From Excoecaria cochinchinensis (taxonomy: Eukaryota; Streptophyta; Magnoliopsida; Malpighiales; Euphorbiaceae), in the NCBI GenBank assembly GCA_947683425.1, contig CANTUQ010000055.1, positions 9,957,501 through 10,021,500 on the forward strand: DNA of 64,000 bases, read 5' to 3'. The notes under the pieces are model-generated. The model had not been told where the DNA came from, ran no database searches, and saw only the letters and a list, made by a program, of their open reading frames with translations. Shown one piece after another: positions 10,706 through 20,941 of this stretch; within the stretch, counting starts at the first letter, position 1; each line of letters starts with the position of its first letter. A program made the translations under genes and the position numbers.

Positions 10706-12742
10706 TGTAAGCACCGTGTCCTGGAACAGTCCGGATCAGAGGTTACCCTATGAAGAAATCAATGTTCGAGGCCTGTACAGGAGGCTGAAGTTGGAGGTTT
10801 TAGTCCCGCGTTCCGTGAGAAATGAGGTTTTTCTACACTTCAGGGGCAGAGGGGGAGGAAACGGGAGTTTTCTGAGCCAAAAGGGTATTTTGTCCTCCAC
10901 AGACGGCCAGCCCGTCTGTGGAAGTAGCCCGTCGCTTTGAGTCACCGACGGCTTGGGGGATTTTCCGACGCCAGTCGGAAAGTCACCGCCCCTGTCAGGA
11001 GCCGCCTGGTTTCCCGGGGCACGCAACCGTTCCGACGCCCGTCGGTGAAGGTGGCAGGGCCGTCGGAAGTGTCCTTGTGTCAGTAGGATTCTTCTGACGC
11101 CCGCCCCTACGCACCGACGCCCGTCGGTCGTGTCTGGCTATATAAGGTCCGGATTTCCACTTCAAAAGGGTTGGGAAATTTTTCAGAAGGGGAAACTCTG
11201 CCAAAATTCGAGCACGTTTTCTCTCTCTTCCAAAACACACATTTCCCAAAGAATTTTACTTAATCAAGGATCAAATCGATCAAAGGAACTAAAAACTAAT
11301 TAGTTTTCTTTAGATTTGGACTCCTAAATCGACTTTCTGAAGGATCAGAGGTGAAATAGCTCATTTTCTCTCTCTAATCTTTCATTCTCCTATTTTCTCG
11401 TGGAACGCGCGGGGATCTAACCGACATCAAAATTCTACCCAAGGCAACTATCTGAGGGTAAATATTCTGGATTCTCTCTCTGTCTTCATCTTATATTTAA
11501 TTATTTATCATTTATTCATTCATTCTGTGAAATTTTTGAATACCTGTCATTACTTTTCTTCATTTTGACTCCCTCGTCCCCTTCTTGAATAAAACCTTTT
11601 TTTATTTTCAAAAGGCCCTTTTCTCCTTTCTGTTTTTTTCGAGACAGAGGTGACTGACGGGTCATCTTAATGACCGACGCCCGTCGGTCACCCACCTATA
11701 GACGCCCTCCTTGAGTGACAAACGGGCGTGTGGAATAACTAAACCGACGCCCGTCGGTCAACCAGGAACAGGCCGTCGGTGGGTTCTGCTTCCATTGTTT
11801 TGACCATTTTTCATCTCTATTCAGTCTTTTCGATTTCTCATGTGTTAATTTCATGAATGTTAACATCTCTTAATTTTCTGTGAGTGTATATTGGTCCTCA
11901 TTGATAACTTCGAGCTTGAGTGGCTGCCTACCATGCATGGTGGATTTCGTCCGGTTTAGTTTTCTTAAACCTCTTGATTTATTTTCTCTCGCTTTTTCAT
12001 TCATTGATTATTTTATGTATATGAATAAGCTCTTTTTTTCTTGTTAAAAGTAAAAATAGACCAACAATTTCTACTTAAATAAAAGGGGGTTTTGTACAAA
12101 AATGCAAAAGGGTCCCAACGCCCTATTTTCATCCAATAAAGATCATCACATATAAAATATCCCATTTTTGATAACGATGCATGCGAGGACCAAAGTCCTC
12201 AAAATAAACAATGCCCCGATTTATGCATGATTCGCACATTTATAAAAGGGAGTTGTATTCCGCTCCTTGTATTATTGTACTTTATCACTTCATTATTTAT
12301 CCGCTCATTTATTGCTTTCCGAATGTGAATAAATGCGCCTTTTAATCAATTGCATAGTGTGGAGAGAGAGCGAATTAATGACATTAAAATTTGATCATAA
12401 AATAATTGAGGTAGAAATAGATGAGAAATCCCGGACCCAGCTCTGGTCTTTGGGCTCGAGAGGTTAGAGGTTATCCTTCAAGATACTTCTTGAGTCACGA
12501 GACTTTAGCGCTAATCCTAGGCCTCATGGCTCAATATGGATAAAAAGCGCAGTCTTAGGCTCTCCGAGGCGAGAGAAACTTTCCCAATGTTCTATTGGGT
12601 GGCGACTCCATGAAACCTCCGTGTTGCTCAACATAGACGCACTTGTGATTTATCGCAAGATGCCAACGGACCCGCAATTGCCCCGATCGCCCACGTGCGG
12701 GCGGTCGAACGGGCGGCGCATCGGGATCCGGCGCGCGTCACA
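10706..12742 (+). mobile_element. Tat-1 5-prime LTR
   Basis: Begins TGTAAGCACC and ends GCGTCACA. U3 and the region after the TATA box hold a dozen or so boxes of the type GACGCCCGTCGG. A TATA box lies at 11139 and a possible polyadenylation signal AATAAA at about 11588. Reading frames seen at 10716-11249 recur in the 3-prime LTR and are not genes. Confidence 0.95.
11122..11147 (+). promoter_or_regulatory. Tat-1 LTR core promoter
   Basis: CGTCGGTC (11122-11129), 9 bases, then TATATAAGG (11139-11147). It drives the genomic RNA. The identical module in the 3-prime LTR has its TATA box at 26863. Confidence 0.75.
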
Positions 12743-12743
12743 G

Positions 12744-12761
12744 TGGCGACTCCGCTGGGGA
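12744..12761 (+). promoter_or_regulatory. Primer binding site, tRNA-Arg
   Basis: TGGCGACTCCGCTGGGGA starts one base after the LTR. It is complementary to the 3-prime end (CCCAGCGGAGTCG plus CCA) that I recall for plant tRNA-Arg(ACG). Tat and Ogre elements are known to use tRNA-Arg. Confidence 0.85.
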
Positions 12762-13537
12762 CGTTTATGGTTCGAGATTTTGATTTGAAAATACCTCTTT
12801 TAACATTTATGATTAAAATTTAATTCATGAATTCACTTTCTCTCAAATTTGCATTTGCATATCATTAGAGCCTTAGAATACGCTAGTTTGGTCCCTCTTT
12901 TTAGCCCCGGTGCGTTCCTGAAGCACCTCCTCATTTTCACTCAATTTGGGGAAGTGTTAAGGATAATCACCAGCCCAAGCCACGTACCTCAATGGTATAT
13001 CAAAATGATGACCCGATCGGTCGTTACGCTCGTAATGAGCTAGACCCGTCGGCAGGGATCATGCTTGGGTAGCCTCAAAGGAACATCTCCCTTATCCAAA
13101 GCTCATGTAATGACTGTAGCCACTTTCCACAGGTGAAATGATCCTTAAATCTCATGCTTGCTGTATGGATCCTTACGTATTGGACGAATCCAAATATCTC
13201 ACTTGGTAACCTAGCCAAAGGCTATCATGCCCCGGTAGGGCCATGTCGAAATTTATGGAGCGTCCGAATACGTGACGATCATTATCCATCCGCTTGTACA
13301 TTAGCATAGGAGTGTTATGCTGCCGGTTTTTCGCCGCGCACCATACGCGCCTATTGGGTTCCCTGTTAACCCATGGGCCAATCCCACCTAAGAAAGAGAC
13401 TGCACGACCACGTGTGTGGGAGAAATAAGGGTGGAAGGACCTACTTGCTTGCTTGTGCTCTGTAAATGATGCATATCACGATCATGCATTATACCTACAT
13501 TTCATGCATCATTCTAACTTTTGTCCCTGCAGCCATC
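12762..13537 (+). other. Tat-1 untranslated leader
   Basis: No gene is evident. It includes a segment (about 13315-13470) conserved in Tat-2 (minus, near 48250-48450) and in Tat-3 (61065-61215), with the shared GTTAACCCATGG box and repeated CATGCAT-type sequence. It ends in TTTTGTCCCTGCAG (13519-13532), an acceptor-like tract also present at the same point in the other two elements. Confidence 0.6.
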
Positions 13538-14562
13538 ATAGATCTGCCCAGGTGGACTAGATCACCGACCGGACGACTGATCCGAGTTCTTGAGCTGTCA
13601 GATAGAGAGGGTCTGCCCGAGATTTTATCAGAAGTAAGTGGCACGGTATCTCAGATGGCAAATTCACCCAGGGGGGAAGATGCCACCAGGGCCATGATTG
13701 CCGAAGAAGTGGGCCGCCGTTTCTAGGAATTGGAGGGTAGAATGATGAATATGTTAACCGCTTTAGCACAGCAGAATGCTCAGCCGAATGCTCCACAGAA
13801 TCCTCCTCCTCCTCCTCCAATAAGACTGAACGAGCCTGAAGAAGAAAGGTTTGAAAGGCGAGAGGAGCCCGTTAGGCCGCCACCGGTAGAGTTGAGATCA
13901 GTGGCTTCGGGAGAGCTGAGAAGAAGGCCAGTGTTGAGAATTGATGACGATAGAGATATCGAGGATGATAGGTTGAGCATGGCATCCGAAAAGGGGAAGG
14001 CACCTCAGGCTGATGATTTTATTTTGAAAAAGATGGAAGAGAGGTTCGAGGCCATGGCTCGTATGATAGGTAGAGCCCACGGGATGAATCCTGAGGATAG
14101 GGAGCTGGACGGAGAGGATCCGATCCCTTATAATTTCAAAATGCCGGATGTGCCGAAATTCGATGGTACTTCTGATCCTACTGCACATGTGAAGCAATAT
14201 TCTCTAGTCATGAAGGGGACCACGTTGTCCAAGAAGCAGAAAGTGGAATACTTTTGTCTGAGTCTGACCTCTCATGCCATAGATTGGTATCACGGCCTTG
14301 ACCGTCGCACTAAAGAAGATTGGGATCTGCTCACTGAGGAATTTCTGAAATAATATGACTGTAACACCAGAATGGAGGTGACTCTAAAAGATCTTGAGTT
14401 GCTCCAACAGAAGGCCGGGGAATCCTTCCATGAGTACCTTACCCGATGGCGGAACCGAGTAATGGAGATGCGCCGAAAGCCTGATACCCAAGATCAGATT
14501 CGTCTTTTCATTAAGAACGCGAGCCCGTACTTGAAGGAGGGACTGAGGATGAAGGGGATATA
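13538..14562 (+). pseudogene. gag: Tat-1 gag (capsid region), broken
   Basis: Gag packages the element RNA into cytoplasmic particles. The homologous start appears to be at 13538, where Tat-1 has ATA (ATAGATCTGCCC) and Tat-3 has CCACCATGG; the next in-frame ATG is 13655 (MANSPRGED). A retrotransposon-gag core follows: FDGTSDPTAHVKQYSLVMKG, then SLTSHAIDWYHGLD and WDLLTEEFLK. Lesions are TAG at 13724-13726 (private to this copy), TAA at 14351-14353 (a stop at the same codon is present in Tat-2), and about 25 bases lost near 14557 relative to Tat-2, shifting the frame. Before the core lies a Pro-rich and charged stretch (13795-13900). Confidence 0.85.
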
Positions 14563-16818
14563 GCAATTGAAGCAGAAGGGGAGTTTTTGACCCGGAAAGC
14601 TAACAATGATAATTTTGCCAAAAGGGCTAACCCCGGTCAAGGAGCTAGTAGGCCGGTAGGCCCCAGTAACAGCACTAGAAGAATGGGTGAAGTGTCTGCT
14701 ACTGAGGTAGCAACCCCGAGGAAGTTTTCGAACTTAGGGAGACCATTATCCTGGGTCTTGAAGAGGCTGATGAAGGAGGGAAAATTGCGTCCTCTAACTC
14801 CTAGGCCAGCTCCGACACAAGGGAAACCGGGACATAAGGACAACGAATTCTGTGCATTCCACCAGTACTCGGGCCATGTGACTGATAAATGCAAAGCGCT
14901 TCGGCACTCGATTCAGGACTTGATCGATAGCAAACAAATCTCTGACCCTGAGAGGAGAGAAGTTGAGAAGAGGCCTGGTTATAATGTTGTACCCCCACCT
15001 GTGTTCATGATCCAATCTAGCCTGCCAGAGTGGTACGTGCTACAAGATCTGTATGGGAATGAGGAATCTACTGTCGGTAACTCCGAGGATCAAAAGGAGA
15101 GAGCAGTTGTGGCGACTCTTGATTGTTGGTCCAGCAGTGAGAGCGGTGGAGAAGCCGAGGGTGAAGAAGGATTGAACCTTGATCTGTGGGGCTCCGACGA
15201 AGAAGAGGGAGAGGTAGGCGCTGTCACTAGAAGTGGAAGGGTGATCCCTGAGATTGCAAAGCTACCTGAGCCAGTACAGCCAGTGGCAGAGAAAGGGCCA
15301 GAGGAGGAGCAGATTATAAAGCAATTGAAGAAGACCACAGCTCAGATATCCATTTGGGATTTGTTGAGGCAATCCCCCTCTCATAGGCAGAAGGTAGTAG
15401 AGGCTTTGGTTGAGGCCACAGTTGCCACCACTATTTCCCCATCAGAGCTTTTGGGTCTAATCAAAGGAGGATCCGAGGAGAGGTTGATCTTTTCCGATGT
15501 CGACTTACCGGCAGAAGGCCGTAATCATAACCGACCCTTATACATTAAGGCGCAGATTAGCGGCAAGCACACTGCTTGCGTTATGGTGGACGATGGGTCT
15601 TCTATCAACGTATGCCCTTTGATAGCTTTGCAAGCTTTTGGCTTAAGCGAGGATATGCTCAGCGGATCCGACCTGACTATCACGGCCTACGATAACTCGA
15701 GGAGGCAAGCCTCGGGAACCTTCAAGACCTTGGTCAAGACAGGACCTATCGAAGTGGAGGTTGAATTTGTGGTTCTGCCCATTCCTGCTAATTTCTCGGC
15801 TTTGCTAGGGAGACCCTGGTTTCATAAATTAGGGGGAGTGCCATCCACACTGCATCAGATGATAAAATTCCCGCACGGAGGAGAGGTGGTAACTATCAAG
15901 GCGGCCAGGGAGAACCAGGTCTCAGCGCTAGAAATTGCCAATCAGCCTTTCAGCGGTTTTCATGTATCTATGATAAAGGAAGAGCACGGATCAGGAGATT
16001 GCCCGGCTGTTGTTAATATGATGAGGAAGATGCACTATCTTCCTGGGGCTGGATTGGGCAGAAACTCCCAAGGATTGCAGACCGCGATCACCACTCGAGG
16101 GCAAAAGAACCGGAAAGGTCTGGGGTACAGAGGTGGTTTTAGCAAGAAGAGAGTAACAGACAGGATCCCCCACATTTCAGAAAGCTTTGTCCCCGCATCC
16201 TCAGTATGTGCTTATACTGGCGTAAATGAACCGCAGTGGGTAGATGGGAGGATTGTCCCTGGCTTTGAAATTTTTAATGATGTGTATGACTGGAATGTCG
16301 GGTTTGTCAAGACCGCTGAAGGCTTTTGGGATGAAGAAGTCATGACTCAGGGGATCATTTGGGACAAGTGCGAGCCTGAGGAGGTTGTTACTGAGAAAAT
16401 GGTAGCTGCCAGGCTGAAAGGAAAAGGGAAGATAGCAGATTTAGAGCTGGAAATGGAGGATTTGAAAATCTCTTCCGACGTGCCTGAAGGGCCTCTGCTA
16501 GATCAGAAAGTCAGTAAGCAAGCTGCAACGGCGTCAACCTCGGGAGCGGCAGAGGGAGACTCTAGCCTAGATTGTCTTTTTATTCCAGAACTCTTTTATG
16601 ATGTAAATGATAACAATAATATTATTAATAAGATGAACAATTTCACTTATTTGTGCGATGTTTCTGATGATTTCAACATGCATGAACATGATCATATTCC
16701 ATCAATTTTTGACATTGACTCTACTGGCACAACGCCTTTCAATCTTGGAACCTCGGAAAATCCGAGAGAAATTCTAATAGCATCAAACATAACTCCTGAG
16801 GAGAGAAAAAATTTTTAG
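14557..16818 (+). pseudogene. Tat-1 gag C-terminus, zinc-like motif, aspartic protease and G-patch
   Basis: Long open stretch continuing gag after the frameshift. A C-x2-H-x4-H-type knuckle is seen in CAFHQYSGHVTDKC (about 14850-14893). An acidic linker follows. The aspartic protease core CVMVDDGSSINVCPL (about 15577-15620), with the hydrophobic partner ALLGRPWFH near 15810, would cleave Gag-Pol. Downstream MMRKMHYLPGAGLGRNSQG through KGLGYRGG resembles a G-patch nucleic-acid-binding domain (about 16018-16140). Collinear with Tat-2. It ends at TAG 16816-16818, where Tat-2 has a sense codon (GAG), so the stop is private to Tat-1. Confidence 0.85.
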
Positions 16819-17182
16819 AGAATAATAACAAAACATGAGAAAGTCTTTGCCTGGACCTACGAGGATATGCCGGGGATTGACCGAGCCGTGGCGGAGCATG
16901 CCATCCCGACTTACCCAGATTGCAGGCCTGTGAAGCAGAAGTTGCGAAGGCTGAGGCCAGAATGGGCTGACAAGGTTAAGGAGGAAATCCGACAGCAGAT
17001 CGAAGCTAAGTTTCTGGTGGAAGTCCAGTACCCTACTTGGTTGGCGAATGTGGTTCCTGTGGCTAAGAAGAACGGAAAGGTCAGGGTATGCGTGGATTAT
17101 CGAGATCTTAACAAAGCCTGTCCTAAAGATGATTTTCCACTACCTCATATTGATGTATTGATAGACAGCGCCGCCTTGCGCG
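16819..17182 (+). pseudogene. Tat-1 reverse transcriptase, N-terminal part
   Basis: Encodes the start of RT: KVFAWTYEDMPGID, the basic segment after it, YPTWLANVVPVAKKNGKVRV and the DYRDLNKACPKDDFPLPHID motif typical of Ty3/gypsy RT. The frame is then lost near 17176. The other frame opens at 17183 (MYSFGDGYVGYNQIL) and one extra T in the GCCGCCTTGCGCG stretch would explain the shift. Tat-2 runs through in frame here (IDVLVDSAA...YSFMDGY). Confidence 0.9.
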
Positions 17183-19066
17183 ATGTACAGCTTTGGGGAT
17201 GGATATGTGGGCTACAACCAGATCCTGAACAAGATAGCTGACCGGGTTAAAACCGCTTTTATCACGGAGTGGGGTACCTATGCTTATCGGGTTATGCCTT
17301 TCGGCCTGAAGAATGCAGGGGCCACATACCAAAGGATGGCAACCAAGATCCTAAGCGACCTGATTCACAAAGAAGTGGAGGTATATGTCGATGATATGAT
17401 GGTCAAATCGGCCACCCGAGAGGGGCACTTTGAAGCTCTAGAGAAGTTCTTCACCCGAATCGACAAGTATAATCTGCGACTTAATCCCAAGAAGTGCATT
17501 TTCGGGGTGACTTCAGGAAAGCTGTTGGGACATGTCGTCAGTCAGAGGGGGATAGAAATTGACCCCGATAAGGTGAAAGCCATCAGAGAGATGCCTGTAC
17601 CACAGAAGGAAAGAGATGTAAGGAGTTTTCTAGGCAAGTTGCAGTATGTTAGCCGGTTTATTGCCAAGCTCACTTCGATATGCGAACCTATTTTTAAGCT
17701 GCTTAGAAAGAACCAGCCCGTAGTCTGGAATGAAGACTGTCAGAGAGCCTTTGATAATATCAGGGAGTACCTGTTAAATCCGCCAGTACTAAGGCCTCCG
17801 CAACCTGTTAAACCGCTTATTCTGTACCTAGCAGTAGAGGACGGTTCAGTGGGCGCCATGATGGCTCAAGAGGATGAGTTTGGGGTGGAATTTGCAATTT
17901 ATTACCTCAGCAAGAAGTTTCTGGCTTACGAAGTAAAATATGCTGAAGTGGAAAAGATCTGCCTTGCAGTGATTTGGGCGTCGAGGAAGCTAAGGCATTA
18001 CTTCCACTCATACAAGGTTCAGGCTGTAGCCAAGCAGAATCCTTTAAGATATTTGCAGGAGGCACCGTCTTTGCTTGGAAAGATGGGGAGGTGGCTGCTC
18101 TTGCTACAAGAGTTTGACGTGCAATACATCACCCGCAAGACTATTAAGGGGCGAGCTGTAGCCGAATTTCTTGCTGAACATCCTATCCAAGGGGACACCC
18201 CCGAATTTATCTTTCCTGATGAGAGCATAGGCGCGATTTCTGTTCAAGGATGGCAGTTGCACTTTGACGGGGCGGTAAACAACAAAGGAGCCGGAGTCGG
18301 AGTCATCCTGACGACCCCAGATAATGAGAAGCTTCCTCTCGCTAAGAAACTGAGATACAAAGCAACCAACAATGAAGCTGAGTATGAAGCGTGCACTTTC
18401 GGGTTAGAAGCTTTGGCTGGGTTGGGGGCAAGAAATGTAGAGGTATTTGGTGACTCGTCCTTGGTAATAAACCAGATCCGAGGTGAGTGGGCTGTTAAGG
18501 AAGAGAGACTGGTCCCCTATGTTCAATATTTGAAAGAGATGTGTGGACAGTTTGAGACTTGCACCTTCCACTTCGTGCCCAGAGATGAGAACCGTTTGGC
18601 TGATGCGTTGGCAACCTTAGTGTCAATATGGGATAATCCTGAGGGAGTGGTCATGAAACCGGTGCTAATTTCGAGCTCTGATAGGCCCAGCTTTGAAACC
18701 GAGCCCGTAATGGAACTAGAGGCGTCAGATGGGAAGCCATGGTACTTTGATATCATGAATTACTTGGAAAGCGATAGATTTCCAGAAGAAGCCACTGAAA
18801 AGGACCAGAGGATGATACGCAGGTTGTCTACTCAGTTCATATCCTTGGAAGGGGTGCTGTACAAAAGACGGCCAGATGGGATTCAGCTCAGATGCTTGAA
18901 TGAAAGGGAAGCGCACAAGATAATGGAGGAAACCCATGCGGGGGTCTGCGGGGCCCACATAAATGGTTTGACTTTGGCCAAGAAGATCATGAGGCAAGGC
19001 TTTTATTGGCTCACGATGGACACTGATTGTTCAAAGTATGTCAAGCAATGTCAGTTATGCCAATAG
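17183..19066 (+). pseudogene. Tat-1 RT, RNase H, archaeal-type RNase H and integrase zinc finger
   Basis: RT copies RNA into cDNA and RNase H removes the RNA strand. The RT active site YVDDMMVKS lies near residue 70. RNase H follows (LILYLAVEDGSVGAMM; KKFLAYEVKYAEVEKICLAV) and has lost canonical acidic residues, as is common in Tat elements. A second RNase H of archaeal type comes next: LHFDGAVNNKGAGVGVIL, NNEAEYEACTFGLEAL, GDSSLVINQIRGEW and PRDENRLADALATL contain the expected D, E, D and D residues. The integrase H2C2 motif closes the frame (THAGVCGAH to CQLCQ). It ends at TAG 19064-19066; Tat-2 has a stop at the same codon. Confidence 0.92.
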
Positions 19067-19984
19067 TATGCGGATTTGAGACACCTGCCGGTATCAGAGC
19101 TACATAACCTAACATCTCCTTGGCCGTTTGCCGCTTGGGGGATAGATATCATCGGAGAGATTCGCCCTACGGCGTCCAATGGGCACAGATATATCATAGT
19201 TGCAATCGACTACTTCACCAAATGGGTCGAAGCAGAATCCTTCAAGAAAATTGATGCGAGGGATATGGCCAGGTTCATAGAGAGGAACTTGATCTGCAGA
19301 TATGGTCTCCCTCACCACATAGTGTCTGATAATGGAGTGCAGTTTATGGGGGAAACCAGAAAACTTCTCGGGAAATATGGTGTGCAGCATCATAAATCCT
19401 CTCCTTACCGACCACAAGCGAATGGGGCAGTAGAAGCCGCCAATAAGAATGTGAAGAAGATTCTGTCCAAGATGGTCCAAACCTACAAAGACTGGGCTGA
19501 AAAGTTGCCCTTCGCCCTGTGGGGATACAGAACGACAGTAAGATCATCTACAGGCGCTACTCCATTTTCCCTGGTGTACGGAACAGAAGCAGTATTGCCG
19601 GTAGAGATAGAACTCAAATCTCTAAGGGTGGTCATGGAAGCCCAAATCCCGGAAGTCGAATGGGCGCAACAGAGATTGCAGCATTTGAACTTACTGGATG
19701 AGAGTAGGCTGAAAGCTTATTATCACAATCAGATATATCAGAAGAGATTAGCGAGAACTTTCGTGAAGAAGGTGAGGAAGCATCCGTTAAAAGAAGGAGA
19801 CTTGGTTTTCAAGCAGATGAGGCCAGGGGTACCAGACATCAGAGGGAAGTTCAGACCTACCTGGGAAGGGCCGTACATCCTTAAGAAGTTGTTGACCAGA
19901 GGGGCTGCAATCTTATCAGACAGCGATGGGAACGAATTTAAAGAGCCGATCAATGTCGACAGACTCAAGAGGTTCCACGGCTAA
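19067..19984 (+). pseudogene. Tat-1 integrase catalytic core and C-terminal domain
   Basis: Continues the same frame after the TAG at 19064. The DDE triad is visible: WGIDIIGE, then IVSDNGVQF 61 residues later, then AVEAANKN 35 residues after that. GKFRPTWEGPYILKKLLTRG is the usual GPY-type C-terminal segment. The frame is open to TAA 19982. Integrase would insert the cDNA with 5-bp duplications, as seen. It is cut off from upstream pol by the stop, so it would need readthrough or help in trans. Confidence 0.9.
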
Positions 19985-20372
19985 AGTCCAAAATAAAAAG
20001 AAGAGAATAAAATGCCCTGCAAGTCGAAAACCGAAAAAAGGCGGCTGTGCTAAAATTGGGTGCCTCGACAGGGTGAAAACCGAAAAAAGGCATCCTGTGC
20101 AAAAATTAGAGGCATGAGAGAAAATGTCCGATCGTGAAAACCCGAGAGGGCCGATCGGTAACAGGAGTTGATGCTGTTAAAATTTGGTTTCATGTATTGA
20201 TAGCGCATAAGCAGCTGAGTGAATGCCAAAACTGATCATGTATGCTGAAATTATCTGGAAATATACACAAAGCTTGTGAAAAGGATGAATATTATTCTTT
20301 TCACTTCTGTCATTTTCTAGTTCTGCATTAAAAAGAAATGTAGCACAAAAAGAAATACACATGTAGGCTAAG
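19985..20372 (+). other. Tat-1 post-pol non-coding region
   Basis: Holds two copies of GAAAACCGAAAAAAGGC (20026-20042 and about 20077-20093), each followed by a CTGTGC box, and a hairpin at 20128-20158. Tat-2 keeps the same layout at 8571-8400 on the minus strand. It lies between the pol stop and the end of the convergent antisense gene, so 3-prime-end formation is plausible. No gene seen. Confidence 0.6.
20128..20158 (+). other. Conserved two-step hairpin after pol
   Basis: Outer stem CCGATCG (20128-20134) pairs with CGATCGG (20152-20158). Inner stem CCC (20141) pairs with GGG (20148) around a 4-base loop. Tat-2 has CCAATCA/TGATTGG at the same place with the same inner stem. All changes are CpG transitions, so decay and compensatory change cannot be told apart from two copies. 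Confidence 0.55.
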
Positions 20373-20896
20373 CTAGGTCTTGCTGCTGCTCTCGCCGATC
20401 AGATGCTTGAGCCCTCGAGTCCTATTATCGGAGGTTGGGCTGAGGATCCACTTCTTGTACCCGCTGGTTGAGGACGCAGAATGATCGCCAAACCTCGGGA
20501 TGACGGTCTTCACAGGTAATCTACCCCATAGCTCGTGATACCGGGAAGCAAATACGACCGAGAGATCTCCTCCTCGGAAGGACAGGGGAACCCTCACTAT
20601 ATCCTGGGTTATCCCCAGCTGCCGTAAACATCGCGAGGTAATGCAGAAGGTGGCCTGGCGGAGGCCGCAGAGAGGGACGCAACCTGATGGCCCATCGGTG
20701 ACCGCATGAGACAGCGGGAGCCAGGCGGATGTAAAACTGATATCATCATCTGACAGCTCACCGAATCTGGTAATGCCTTCACCAGTCACAGCACACCCAT
20801 ACAGTCGCTGGCGAGGCAAGAAATGGCTCGGCATGTACCGCGAAATGACTCGAGGGGGTTGTTCAGACAACATCTTCAGTTTTTCCTGTAGCCAGA

Positions 20897-20941
<45 letters not shown>

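Noticed and set aside
10716..11249. Small reading frames near 10.7-11.2 kb recurring at 26.4-27.0 kb
   Set aside because: They are the two LTR copies; the repetition comes from LTR identity, not from a gene family.
12744..12761. Possible tRNA gene fragment
   Set aside because: Only the 3-prime tail of tRNA-Arg is matched, in complement, directly after an LTR: it is a primer site.
14561..14569. TAG CAA TTG resembling a viral leaky-stop context in gag
   Set aside because: The TAG is only in frame because of the ~25-base loss just upstream; in Tat-2 the same bases read as ATA GCC ATT in the true frame.
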